NCBI GenBank assembly: GCA_900316235.1
Contig: ONCC01000002.1
Span: forward strand, 1 to 64,000
Direction: 5' to 3'
Length of the DNA: 64,000 bases
From: an uncultured Bacteroidales bacterium
Lineage (GTDB): Bacteria > Bacteroidota > Bacteroidia > Bacteroidales > P3
Part shown: piece after piece, positions 50,348-58,607 of the stretch
Layout of the letters: the number at the start of each line of letters is the position of its first letter
Numbering within the stretch: the first letter of the stretch is position 1
Program-made: the position numbers and the translations under genes
The notes under the pieces: model-generated
Database searches by the model: none
Told to the model about the DNA's origin: nothing
Seen by the model: only the letters and a program-made list of their open reading frames with translations

Positions 50348-51586
50348 TTACCTATTTATTCGTTCGCTCAAGCTTCTTGCCTCCTTAATATTATCTTCTA
50401 TGGAACAATATGTCCAACTACCATATCTTCCTATTGAGTAAGCATTATGCATTTTCAGTTTATCCTTCATCATCTGACAATGACGGGTCGATTTTTCGTT
50501 GATATGTACATAGGCCGGATCCATCATTACACATTCAGAATCCACCAATTTCTCATCATGGATAATTCCAGCCACTCTCAAATCGGACAATGTCTTTTGG
50601 AAACTTGCCTCTAAATCAATTGTTGCATCTTTAGAGAACCCCAGTTCCACATACAACGACATCTTATCCATTCCTAACACATTGTCGTAAAAACCAACTC
50701 TGTAGAAACAATATTTTTCTTCCGGAAAATATATCCAATGAATGTCTTTATTCTGGCCCTTCTTGTCAAATCCCAAGTTAAAAACCACAACTTTGTTCCA
50801 AGTGTAGATGTCTTCATCCACTGGAATGTTGCACAACGACAACAATGAGGGGAAAGAAATAGTTGAAATCAAGTTGTCATACTGATATTGTTCCCCTTTA
50901 TTGTCGAAAACTGTTTTGGATTCGAGATCAACCTTGACCACTTTTGTGTTAGTGCGTATTGTGCAATTACTCAATTGCTTGCAAACAGCATTCACATACT
51001 CGACTGCACCGCCGTATGGATAATCGAACATGCTGTTGTATGACAAATCGTCTTTTTCCCTAAAATTACGAATAATATCTTCCTTTTGAGCATAAGGGAA
51101 GAAACGCCCCATGGCGTCTTTATCTAGCAAGTCCAAGTCACAGGCATAAAGTTTCGAATTGTACGGAATGAGAAATTTATCTGCAATAGACTTGCCAAAT
51201 TTGCAGTACAGCATCTCCTTAAAGGTGGAATATTCTGAATTTGGGGCTGTAAAAAGGTCGTATAGGCAATCGATAAACTCCTCTTTCGTCAACTGATGGA
51301 TGTTTTTTTGAAAAGGGAAATCCACTAAGATGTCTTTATATTTAATCTTCGTGTTTTTCATCACCCTTCTGATGGCATTTGGCGGCAAATTCCGAGTAAT
51401 AAGCGATTCAATCTCTTTATCGTTAAAATGAAAGAAATGACCGGAATAATCCCATACATATCCGTTTCGCTTAGTGGTTTTGCAATATCCACCTATCTCC
51501 GACGAAGCCTCCAAAATAAGGGTTTCATTCGGAGAAAAAAGAGAATAGGCCAAACCGGAGATACCAGCACCAATGACAATATCCAT
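50348..51586 (-). CDS. UDP-galactopyranose-mutase-like FAD protein
   Basis: 412 residues from MDIVIGAGISGLAYS (a second ATG two codons earlier at 51592). GxGxxG at residues 6-11 and the following ILEASSEIGGYCKT form the FAD site; YSGHFFHFNDKEIE and FDYPYGGAVEYVNAV resemble UGM and protoporphyrinogen-oxidase-like amino-oxidase families. The late GRYGSWTYCSIEDNI is the second flavin-contacting block. It differs from classical UGM in some motifs, so it may be a distant isoform. Neighbouring galactofuranosyltransferase supports mutase function. Noticeably more AT-rich than housekeeping genes in the window. Confidence 0.75.
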   Translation of the reverse strand: MDIVIGAGISGLAYSLFSPNETLILEASSEIGGYCKTTKRNGYVWDYSGHFFHFNDKEIESLITRNLPPNAIRRVMKNTKIKYKDILVDFPFQKNIHQLTKEEFIDCLYDLFTAPNSEYSTFKEMLYCKFGKSIADKFLIPYNSKLYACDLDLLDKDAMGRFFPYAQKEDIIRNFREKDDLSYNSMFDYPYGGAVEYVNAVCKQLSNCTIRTNTKVVKVDLESKTVFDNKGEQYQYDNLISTISFPSLLSLCNIPVDEDIYTWNKVVVFNLGFDKKGQNKDIHWIYFPEEKYCFYRVGFYDNVLGMDKMSLYVELGFSKDATIDLEASFQKTLSDLRVAGIIHDEKLVDSECVMMDPAYVHINEKSTRHCQMMKDKLKMHNAYSIGRYGSWTYCSIEDNIKEARSLSERINR

Positions 51587-51598
51587 AAACAATTCTAT

Positions 51599-52429
51599 TT
51601 ATTCAACATTAATAGCACCTTCTTTTCTGTCCATGAAAGCATAGATTACATGAGTCCTTCTATTTTCTGGAGCAGGGATTTTCATATAATCCCCATATAC
51701 GTTTCTAAGACAAATATCAGGGTTAAAGGGAGCCATGAACTTGTGTCCTTCAAACTCTATTTCTTGTAGTGGAAAAACGTCATCTATTTTAGATAACATA
51801 CCATAAGTATAACATTCTGGAGTAACACCAATCAGATAAGGCTTGCCTATGGAAAAAATTTTGATTAACAATTTATGGAAAACATAGGATATTGGATAAA
51901 CGAAATAGCAGATGATATTTTTAAAATTCAATTTCGGATAATATTTAAAGAATCCATACGAAAATTTAATTCTAGAAAACAAATATTTCATGTTTTTTGG
52001 ATTCATCTTAGGATAAGTTTTTGCCATAAAAACATCTATAAATACACCCTTATTGTACTCTTCTTTGAAGTTATCAAACGAATGAATAAACAATGATTTT
52101 TTGTCCCGAACTTTCACCATTCCATTTCCCATATTTGATTTAGGATCTGTTTTTTCATTTTGTAAGAATAAATCATCAGGTAATTGCTCTATACAAACAC
52201 GTTGAAATTTATCAAAATCCTTCTCATGTACATAAATATCAAGGTCGTCATCCCAGGGGATAAAACCCTTGTGTCTTACAGCGCCTAATAAAGTCCCAAA
52301 ATCAATCCAGTAGCAAATGTCATTTTTTCTACACAGTTCATCTACAGCGAGCAAGATAGTCAACATTCTTTGCTGAACTTTTCTTAAAGGGGAGCCTTCC
52401 TTATTATATTTTGAAAAATCTTCTTCCAT
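51599..52429 (-). CDS. LicD-family phosphotransferase
   Basis: 276 residues. LicD core: CYWIDFGTLLGAVRHKGFIPWDDDLDI (GTLLG...WDDDxD, nucleotidyltransferase-fold Asp residues). LicD proteins transfer phosphocholine or similar groups from a CDP/CMP-activated donor to surface glycans. Here it follows the phosphonate genes directly (6 bases after the alcohol dehydrogenase stop in reading order), so the obvious donor is a CMP-activated phosphonate. The gene is AT-rich (long Lys/Asn/Phe/Ile-rich C-terminal half). Confidence 0.88.
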   Translation of the reverse strand: MEEDFSKYNKEGSPLRKVQQRMLTILLAVDELCRKNDICYWIDFGTLLGAVRHKGFIPWDDDLDIYVHEKDFDKFQRVCIEQLPDDLFLQNEKTDPKSNMGNGMVKVRDKKSLFIHSFDNFKEEYNKGVFIDVFMAKTYPKMNPKNMKYLFSRIKFSYGFFKYYPKLNFKNIICYFVYPISYVFHKLLIKIFSIGKPYLIGVTPECYTYGMLSKIDDVFPLQEIEFEGHKFMAPFNPDICLRNVYGDYMKIPAPENRRTHVIYAFMDRKEGAINVE

Positions 52430-52435
52430 AATTAA

Positions 52436-53524
52436 TTACTTTAAGATGCGGTCATATATTGCATGTATCGTTTCTCCATCCAGCTTCACAGGATTATTCT
52501 TCAGTCGTTCTGGGTTAACAGACCAAGTCAAAATTTCTAACTCTTCCTCGCGATTCTTGCTCTGCGGTTGCGGCATATCCAACGAAAACATGATGGCGCG
52601 GAACATCATCAAGCCTTTGTAGGCGCTGTCACATTGCATAATCTGTCCCAACCATTCGAAGATAAACTCCAGATGGTCTTTGCCTCGCGGGTCAATACAT
52701 TTCTCCGGATGCTCCATCATGTACATCCACACTTCCGGCAGACAAAGCGCAACAGCATGACCGTGGGGCAAACCATACATGGAGGTAAGTTTGTAGCTCA
52801 TGGCATGGGGTGCCGTGGTTTGCGAGATATTGATAGCCCGTCCACCGTAGTTAGCAGCCATCATAATGTATTGAGCATCCTCCTCGCTATTATCCTCTAT
52901 GTACCCATGCCAATGGTCCATTATCATCTGCAAACCAATCTTGGCATAGAGCTGACTCTCATCGGTGGAGTTAACACTCCAGAGAGACTCAATGCACTGG
53001 CACATGGCGTCCAGCATGGTACATTTCTTCTGGTAGAGCGGCAAAGACTTCAGTAAAGAGGGTTCCAATACAGCATAAGTGGGGATGATACTTTCATGTG
53101 TAACACTTTGCTTCTTGCCCTCAAAGTAAATGACAGCGTAGCGAGTGCTCTCGCTGCCGGTACCCGCGGTAGTAGGCACCGCAATCAAGGGTATCCCACT
53201 ATCCTTATATTCCTGCTGCAGATAGTTCTCTTGTGGATCCATCTTGCAATAGAGCTTGATGCACTTAGCCACATCTATGGTAGAGCCGCCACCTACAGCC
53301 ACGATGGCATCACATTGGTGCTCATTGAACAATTCCACACCTTTGCGCACCTGCTCATACAGGGGATTGGGGGTAAACTCGCTGAACATCAGCTCCGGAT
53401 GGAAACAATCCTTTATTGGCAAGAAAGGGAACGATGTATCGCATACAAGCATATAACGCTTGCTGCCAACCTCCGACAATGCCTTCTCTATATTCTCATA
53501 TCCCTTAAGTATCTGCTGCATCAC
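52436..53524 (-). CDS. Iron-containing alcohol dehydrogenase, probable phosphonoacetaldehyde reductase
   Basis: 362 residues. Group III Fe-ADH: VAVGGGSTIDVAKCIKL (NAD-binding GGGSxxD), AVPTTAGTGSESTRYAVI, and metal ligands in TTAPHAMSYKLTSMYGLPHGHAVAL. It is 2 bases after phosphonopyruvate decarboxylase, exactly where phosphonoacetaldehyde would be produced. Reduction gives 2-hydroxyethylphosphonate (as by PhpC in phosphinothricin producers); the usual alternative, an aminotransferase making 2-aminoethylphosphonate (AepZ), is absent here. Assignment rests on context; the family has many substrates. Confidence 0.82.
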   Translation of the reverse strand: MMQQILKGYENIEKALSEVGSKRYMLVCDTSFPFLPIKDCFHPELMFSEFTPNPLYEQVRKGVELFNEHQCDAIVAVGGGSTIDVAKCIKLYCKMDPQENYLQQEYKDSGIPLIAVPTTAGTGSESTRYAVIYFEGKKQSVTHESIIPTYAVLEPSLLKSLPLYQKKCTMLDAMCQCIESLWSVNSTDESQLYAKIGLQMIMDHWHGYIEDNSEEDAQYIMMAANYGGRAINISQTTAPHAMSYKLTSMYGLPHGHAVALCLPEVWMYMMEHPEKCIDPRGKDHLEFIFEWLGQIMQCDSAYKGLMMFRAIMFSLDMPQPQSKNREEELEILTWSVNPERLKNNPVKLDGETIHAIYDRILK

Positions 53525-53526
53525 AA

Positions 53527-54651
53527 TTACTTTTTAAGGAAATCCATCAAAGCCTCTTTATTTTGTATCGGAGTGGTGGTCGGCCGTCCAAGGTCTTTAC
53601 GGTTACCTTTTTTCACCCTGACCTCAATCAATTGCAAGCCCTCGATGAGTACATTATCCAGTGCCTGTTTCAACTGTTCCGGAGTCCATACACAGACCGC
53701 ATCATCATAATGCATAGCATGGGCAATCTCAACGAGGTCAATCTCATGTCCCACCGTCGGCTGTCCGCCTACGCTGTCATGTGCACCGTTATTGAAGATG
53801 ACATGGACATAGTTGTTTGGATGTTTGCTGCCGACGATAGCCATATTGCCCATGTGCATGATGCTGGCCCCATCGCCATCGAAGCAATAGACTTTTCGTT
53901 CTGGATGCTGAAGTGCTATTCCCAGCGCTATCTGCGAGGCATGACCCATTGAGCCAACGGTGAGAAAATCTCTTTCATGTCCCTGTCCCATGGCTGTGCG
54001 ATACTCAAAGAGTTCACGGCTAATCATGCCGGTGGTGCTCACGATGACAGCATTGTTGGGAATGCTGGCCGCCACCGTTTGGACGGCCTCCTCCCTACTC
54101 ATCTCATATTCGTTCTTGACAACATTCTGCAACGAATAGTTATCGAAAGTATCCTTTTCGACCACCAAGGCATAGGCATCGCCAGTCTCGCGGATGCTGC
54201 GCATAGCCTTTTCTATCTGTACGGAAGCCTTATCCTCCTCTTTCGAAAGTACCTCATAGTTGATACCCATTACGTTGAGCAAACCTGTGGTCACCTTCCC
54301 TTGCTTCACATGCTGGGGTTCGTCGTGCACACCAGGACGTCCACGCCAGCCAATAAGCAACAATAGCGGGATATGATACACCTCGCGGTCGGTCAACGAG
54401 GCCAGCGGATTCACGGCGTTACCCTCACCGCTATTCTGCATATACACACAACCCACATTACCTGTGGCCAGATGGTATCCTGCTGCAAGAGCCACGGCTC
54501 CGCCTTCATTTGCAGCAATGATATTGTGTTTCGAGTCAAAATGGTCCGTAATATAGGCACAGACATTCTTCAACAGCGAGTCGGGAACGCCCGCATAGAA
54601 TTCGATGCCTTCACGCTGAAGTTTTTCTATAAAAAACTGAGGTGTAATCAT
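53527..54651 (-). CDS. aepY: Phosphonopyruvate decarboxylase (ThDP-dependent)
   Basis: 374 residues, normal for Ppd/AepY. Converts phosphonopyruvate to phosphonoacetaldehyde and CO2, making the unfavourable mutase step go forward. Pyrimidine-binding half: [14 protein letters not shown] and [17 protein letters not shown] with the catalytic Glu; [28 protein letters not shown]. Pyrophosphate half: [17 protein letters not shown] with the downstream Asn of FNNGAHDS (GDG...NN motif). It overlaps the mutase gene by 4 bases. Confidence 0.95.
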   Translation of the reverse strand: MITPQFFIEKLQREGIEFYAGVPDSLLKNVCAYITDHFDSKHNIIAANEGGAVALAAGYHLATGNVGCVYMQNSGEGNAVNPLASLTDREVYHIPLLLLIGWRGRPGVHDEPQHVKQGKVTTGLLNVMGINYEVLSKEEDKASVQIEKAMRSIRETGDAYALVVEKDTFDNYSLQNVVKNEYEMSREEAVQTVAASIPNNAVIVSTTGMISRELFEYRTAMGQGHERDFLTVGSMGHASQIALGIALQHPERKVYCFDGDGASIMHMGNMAIVGSKHPNNYVHVIFNNGAHDSVGGQPTVGHEIDLVEIAHAMHYDDAVCVWTPEQLKQALDNVLIEGLQLIEVRVKKGNRKDLGRPTTTPIQNKEALMDFLKK

Positions 54652-55958
54652 TTCTTGGTTCCGGGTATGAGTGTAAGAATCTCTTTAATGGGCATGCAGT
54701 AGTCGTTGCTGGCCTCCAAACTGCGCTGGTGCATCAGGATGCTCTTGGCGCAGTTCACCATGGCCGGATAGGCAGCACGGAGCATATGATTGGCATAAAT
54801 AACCACATTAATTCCCCACTCTGCCAACTCTTCCTCAGTAAACTGGTTATAGGTAGTGGGTACCGCCACGATGGGAGTTTCAACATCCTTCTCGCGGAAA
54901 CGTTGGCAAAACTCCTTGATATCCATGCCGTCTTTGTTCTTGCTGTGTATCATGATGCCATCGGCACCGGCAGCCACATAGGCGAACGCACGCTCCAACG
55001 CATCCTCCACCGGTTTGCCAGCAATAAGACTCTCGATGCGGGCTATCACCATGAAGTCATCGGTAATCTGAGCATTCTTTCCTGCCTTAATCTTCGAACA
55101 AAAACCTTCGATGGTATCCTGTGTCTGAACGGCATCGGTACCAAACAATGAATTCTGTTTCAGGCCCACCTTGTCTTCAATAATAACGGCCGAGATACCC
55201 AAGCGTTCGAGGGTACGGACAGTAAAAACGAAATGCTCCACCTTGCCACCTGTGTCACCATCGAAGATAACGGGCTTGGTAGTCACCTCCAAAGCATCAT
55301 TAAGGTCATGCAGACGGGTAGTGATGTCTACAGCCTCGATATCGGGCTTGCCTTTGCTGGTACTATCGGTGAGAGAAGAGGCCCACATACCATCAAACTC
55401 CTCTTTCTTACCATTAACTTCAACACTTGTATTTTCAATAATAAGACCCGTCAAGCCGCTGTGGCTTTCCAAAACGCGGACTATCTTCTTGGCTCCGATT
55501 AGGCGGCGGAGTCGTTTCATTCGAATTTCTGGAGTGGTACCAATCTCCTTCAATCGCTGATTCATGGCGGTGCTACTGATACCCTGTGTATATGGGATAT
55601 CTATCACCTTACCACCCCATTCAGCCATAGCATCAATAATACGCTGACGCGTTTTCTGCTGCACTCCTTCTTTCCAATCATCACCATGTACTACATAGTC
55701 AGGCTTTAACTCTCGAAGGTTTGGCACATAGTCCAATGTCGTTTGTGGAACCACACGGTCCACCCCCTTAATATTGCCTACAATTTCCGCACGCTGCTCG
55801 TAAGTGAGGTAGGGCAAACGTTTATAGCTGGCAATAGCCGCATCTGTCAGCACTCCCACCGTGACGCTGCCAAGTTTGACAGCTTCATGTATGATATTCA
55901 GATGACCCGGATGAATCATATCGGCACTCATGCCGACATATACTGTTTTCTTGTCCAT
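54648..55958 (-). CDS. aepX: Phosphoenolpyruvate mutase with N-terminal cytidylyltransferase domain
   Basis: 436 residues. The first about 135 residues are a nucleotidyltransferase of the TagD/CCT type: [10 protein letters not shown] (HxGH) and QGISSTAM (ISST motif). From about 150 comes the PepM/isocitrate-lyase barrel: [23 protein letters not shown], and the mutase signature [10 protein letters not shown] (EDKx5NS), which separates true mutases from relatives. The enzyme converts phosphoenolpyruvate to phosphonopyruvate, starting phosphonate synthesis. The fused head probably activates the final phosphonate with CTP for transfer by LicD. Confidence 0.95.
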   Translation of the reverse strand: MDKKTVYVGMSADMIHPGHLNIIHEAVKLGSVTVGVLTDAAIASYKRLPYLTYEQRAEIVGNIKGVDRVVPQTTLDYVPNLRELKPDYVVHGDDWKEGVQQKTRQRIIDAMAEWGGKVIDIPYTQGISSTAMNQRLKEIGTTPEIRMKRLRRLIGAKKIVRVLESHSGLTGLIIENTSVEVNGKKEEFDGMWASSLTDSTSKGKPDIEAVDITTRLHDLNDALEVTTKPVIFDGDTGGKVEHFVFTVRTLERLGISAVIIEDKVGLKQNSLFGTDAVQTQDTIEGFCSKIKAGKNAQITDDFMVIARIESLIAGKPVEDALERAFAYVAAGADGIMIHSKNKDGMDIKEFCQRFREKDVETPIVAVPTTYNQFTEEELAEWGINVVIYANHMLRAAYPAMVNCAKSILMHQRSLEASNDYCMPIKEILTLIPGTKK

Positions 55959-55980
55959 ATTATTGTTTTATAACTTTTTC

Positions 55981-56020
55981 ACTATCCATTTATCAATATT
56001 TGTTCCAGGGCGGCGAGGTC
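55981..56020. repeat. 40-bp direct repeat flanking the fic gene, left copy
   Basis: Identical at 39 of 40 positions to 57206-57245, 1,225 bases away. The sequence is the last 13 codons and stop of the ispD-like gene, so this left copy is a detached ispD tail. It also overlaps the fic stop codon by 2 bases. Confidence 0.93.
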
Positions 56021-57110
56021 ATTCCTTCACCAACGAATAATTTGTGCTGCGACCTCCCTCGTCGTTCTTTCTTAACACTCCATTTTCTATCAGATACCTT
56101 ATATCATTGAGTGCTGTATCGGACGAGCACTTGCCAATCTTAGCCCATTTGCTTGTCGTCAGTTTGCCAAAGAAGCCGTCAAACTGCATATTGATGATTC
56201 GCCGCTGGCGCTCATTGACCACCAGTCCTGCATGACGCTCCCAGAACCGGGCCTTCTCCAAAACTGACGACAGCGTATCCTCTGTTGAAGACAATGCCCT
56301 GTCCAGACAGTCAAGGAACCACAGCAGCCACTCGGTGATATCGCCGTCGCCACGCTGCGTCAGCTCCAGCACATCGTAATATTCCTTTTGACAGAGTTTT
56401 ATCTCATTCGACATGCTGTAAAAACGTTTGGGTGAGTGCTCGCTGCGTGCCAACAGCATATCAGTAATGGTACGGGTAATACGTCCGTTGCCATCATCAA
56501 ACGGATGGATGGAGACAAACCACAAGTGGGCAATGCCCGACTTGATTACGAGGTCGAGTCCATCATCATTATTTACCCAATCAATGAACCGATGCATCTC
56601 TGCTGGAACACGTTCAGGCTTCGGGGCTTCATAATGCACCACCTCATGTCCCATGGGGCCGGAAACGACCTGCATCTCGCCACTGCGATATTTCGCCACT
56701 TCAATGGTATAAAGTCCACTCCTGCCCGAAGGAAACAACACATTGTGCCAGCCAAAAAGACGGTCATCGCTTAACGGCTGGTCGTAGTGCTGTGTAGCGT
56801 CCAAGAGCATTTCCACAACACCTTCCACATAACGCGAGGCCGGGACAATACCCGCCGTCTCAATACCAAGACGACGTGCTATCGATGAACGGACTTGGGA
56901 CATATCAAGACTCTCGCCCTCGATTTCACTTGAGCGCACCAACTCCAACGACATCGTAGTCAGCATCGCTTCACCCTGAAAGTCGAAACCCAACGAAGAC
57001 ATGCGACCCAACATCTGTCCTTGCTTTGCACGCACCTCGCCCAGCCGGTTTAACACCGCCTGAGCGTCATACATAAACTTCCACCAGTTGTCCCTTTGAT
57101 GCAGATACAT
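56019..57110 (-). CDS. Fic-domain protein (probable AMP-transferase)
   Basis: 363 residues. N-terminal DUF4172-like region; inhibitory helix motif SSEIEGE ([S/T]xxxE[G/N], about residue 60); Fic active site HPFDDGNGRITR near residue 202, complete with His, Asp, Gly-Asn-Gly and Arg, so AMP-transfer competence is expected when the inhibitory Glu is released. A winged-helix-like C-terminus (about 300-360) may bind DNA or target. It lies between an ispD-like and the mutase gene but has no link to phosphonates, and is bounded by a 40-bp direct repeat, suggesting late insertion. Confidence 0.92.
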   Translation of the reverse strand: MYLHQRDNWWKFMYDAQAVLNRLGEVRAKQGQMLGRMSSLGFDFQGEAMLTTMSLELVRSSEIEGESLDMSQVRSSIARRLGIETAGIVPASRYVEGVVEMLLDATQHYDQPLSDDRLFGWHNVLFPSGRSGLYTIEVAKYRSGEMQVVSGPMGHEVVHYEAPKPERVPAEMHRFIDWVNNDDGLDLVIKSGIAHLWFVSIHPFDDGNGRITRTITDMLLARSEHSPKRFYSMSNEIKLCQKEYYDVLELTQRGDGDITEWLLWFLDCLDRALSSTEDTLSSVLEKARFWERHAGLVVNERQRRIINMQFDGFFGKLTTSKWAKIGKCSSDTALNDIRYLIENGVLRKNDEGGRSTNYSLVKE

Positions 57111-57205
57111 ATCTTCTTACTTCGTTACTTTCGGTGATTACCCTTCCTATTCGCCGAAAAACATTCGGCAAATAGACATTCTCCTTATTAATTTTCTTCT
57201 TTTTT

Positions 57206-57245
57206 ACTATCCATTTATCAATATTTGTTCCAGCGCGGCGAGGTC
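57206..57245. repeat. 40-bp direct repeat flanking the fic gene, right copy (3' end of the ispD-like gene)
   Basis: Contains the ispD-like stop and its last 13 codons. The only difference from the left copy is C instead of G at the position matching 56009. Between this copy and the fic start (57111-57205) I see no gene, only an AT-rich stretch with a short TTCGCCGAA...TTCGGC inverted pair. Confidence 0.93.
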
Positions 57246-57962
57246 CTGAGGGGTGGTGACCTTCAGGTTGCGGTCGCTGCCTTCCACCACCGCTATCTTG
57301 GTGCCGGGCATGTACTTGCGGACCACGCCACAGTCGTCGGTGGCCTGGAACTGGGGGTCCTGCAAAGCACGCTGGTAGGCGTCGCGGATGAGCGGCAGGC
57401 GGAATGCCTGCGGTGTCTGCGCCCGCCACATCAATCTCCGCTCCGGGATCCTGGCCACAAAACGCGGTATCTCACACTTCTCACTGTTCACTATTAACTC
57501 TCCACTCATATCGGGATGCACTTCCCACACGGTATCCGTGCTCGGCACTGCCACTCCCACAGCCTCATGGTGCTTCAATGCGGCCACCACACGGTCGATA
57601 ATCTCCGCCGTCACAAAAGGCCGAGCGGCATCGTGCAGCAACAAATTAGTGTCGTCGGGCTCATCAATATAAGCCATGATGGCATTGAGACTCGACATAT
57701 AGCGCTCGCTTCCGCCATCAATAATCCTGCTCACCTTTAACCTTTCACCTTTAACCTTTAACCTTTCCACTATCTCCTCCATCCGACCGCGCCAGTCGGG
57801 GTGTACCACCACCGCCACCTCGTCGATGACCGGATGGTTGCAGAAGGTCTCAATGGAATATTCAATCACGGTGCGTCCGGCAAGAGACATGAATTGTTTT
57901 GGCACCGACGAGCCCATACGGCTGCCGGTACCTCCTGCCAGTATCACTGCGATATTCTTCAT
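57207..57962 (-). CDS. ispD: IspD/TarI-type cytidylyltransferase
   Basis: 251 residues. AVILAGGTGSRMGSSVPKQF is the CTP-binding loop; LLHDAARPFV, WRAQTPQAFRL, ATDDCGVV and VEGSDRNLKVTTPQDLA follow in the IspD/TarI order. IspD makes CDP-methylerythritol in isoprenoid synthesis; TarI-like relatives make CDP-ribitol. Without the inserted fic gene its stop would lie about 22 bases from the mutase gene, so it originally headed, or nearly headed, the phosphonate operon. That makes a glycan-related cytidylyltransferase possible. A heptamer array (57735-57762) encodes residues around ERLKVKGERLKV. Confidence 0.88.
   Translation of the reverse strand: MKNIAVILAGGTGSRMGSSVPKQFMSLAGRTVIEYSIETFCNHPVIDEVAVVVHPDWRGRMEEIVERLKVKGERLKVSRIIDGGSERYMSSLNAIMAYIDEPDDTNLLLHDAARPFVTAEIIDRVVAALKHHEAVGVAVPSTDTVWEVHPDMSGELIVNSEKCEIPRFVARIPERRLMWRAQTPQAFRLPLIRDAYQRALQDPQFQATDDCGVVRKYMPGTKIAVVEGSDRNLKVTTPQDLAALEQILING
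57735..57762 (-). repeat. Four 7-bp repeats inside the ispD-like gene
   Basis: CTTTAAC, CTTTCAC, CTTTAAC, CTTTAAC on the plus strand, then CTTTCC. They encode a Lys/Arg/Glu-rich insertion in the region corresponding to a surface helix. Same unit family as at 3204 and 14602. Confidence 0.88.
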
Positions 57963-58447
57963 CTCATTCTCTTATAAAACGCCGCGAACAGCCCTCCCCA
58001 AAGAGCCACCGCCAGCAGTTGCATCCACCATTCGGTGCCCACCAGCACGGCAGGCGCAATCACAACGGCCTTCAGGGCATAATAGACCACCTTGCCTGCC
58101 AAGATGGCGGCGAAGACGGAGACCACAGCGTTCCACCGCCGCGAGAGCAGGTGGAACAGTCCCGCCACCGTGGCCAATTCGGCCATCATGCACACCATCT
58201 TAGGTGCAGCGGGCATACCCGTCAACAGGCTGGACACCAGCGGCATCAGCACCGCCAGCACCAGCGCATTGCGCCAATCGCGTCCAAGTATCACTCCTGC
58301 CAGCAGCAACGCCAGCATGGGGTTCAACACATACAGCGGCACAGCGAAGAGGTGCGATGCGGCAGGTATCAGGCAGGCGGCGGCGACAAGCACCGTGTCG
58401 AGCACTGCCAGTTTCACTATAGGTTTGGTTGTTGCTTCAATCATCAT
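57959..58447 (-). CDS. ECF transporter S component-like membrane protein
   Basis: 162 residues from the ATG at 58447 (or 58444). An in-frame ATG at 58486 lies upstream of the -7 box and cannot be used from that promoter. Five to six membrane helices; VLNPMLALLLAGVILG and VLMPLVSSLLTGMPAAPKMVCMMAELAT match the group of vitamin-type S components with an LLTGMPxxP motif. Such proteins bind a small substrate and borrow a shared energising module. The substrate is unknown. It overlaps the ispD-like start by 4 bases and is first in the operon. Confidence 0.75.
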   Translation of the reverse strand: MMIEATTKPIVKLAVLDTVLVAAACLIPAASHLFAVPLYVLNPMLALLLAGVILGRDWRNALVLAVLMPLVSSLLTGMPAAPKMVCMMAELATVAGLFHLLSRRWNAVVSVFAAILAGKVVYYALKAVVIAPAVLVGTEWWMQLLAVALWGGLFAAFYKRMR

Positions 58448-58463
58448 CTTTATTATTTGCGTG

Positions 58464-58494
58464 CAAAAATACATCTTTTTTTCCATTTGCCAAA
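58464..58494 (-). promoter_or_regulatory. Bacteroidetes sigma-70-type promoter of the phosphonate-glycan operon
   Basis: Minus strand: TTTG at 58494-58491, 19 bases, TATTTTTG at 58471-58464; exact consensus. No other clear promoter is seen on the minus strand down to 48151. Confidence 0.8.
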
Positions 58495-58537
58495 ATATTT
58501 TATCTAATTCTGCGTTATTCAGTCACATAATAGGTAC

Positions 58538-58554
58538 GCAGGCGTCTCGCCTGC
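58538..58554. repeat. Single GCAGGCG-TCT-CGCCTGC hairpin element
   Basis: 7-bp perfect stem with TCT loop, same design as the hairpins in the 37-bp array at 40787-40896. It lies between two divergent transcription units. Confidence 0.8.
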
Positions 58555-58607
58555 ATTCGAATTACGATAAATAAAGTACAATAATTATATAATAGCAACT
58601 GCAACCG

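Noticed and set aside
56019..57110. Fic/antitoxin two-gene system
   Set aside because: The inhibitory SSEIEGE motif is within the same chain (class II), and no small antitoxin gene precedes it.
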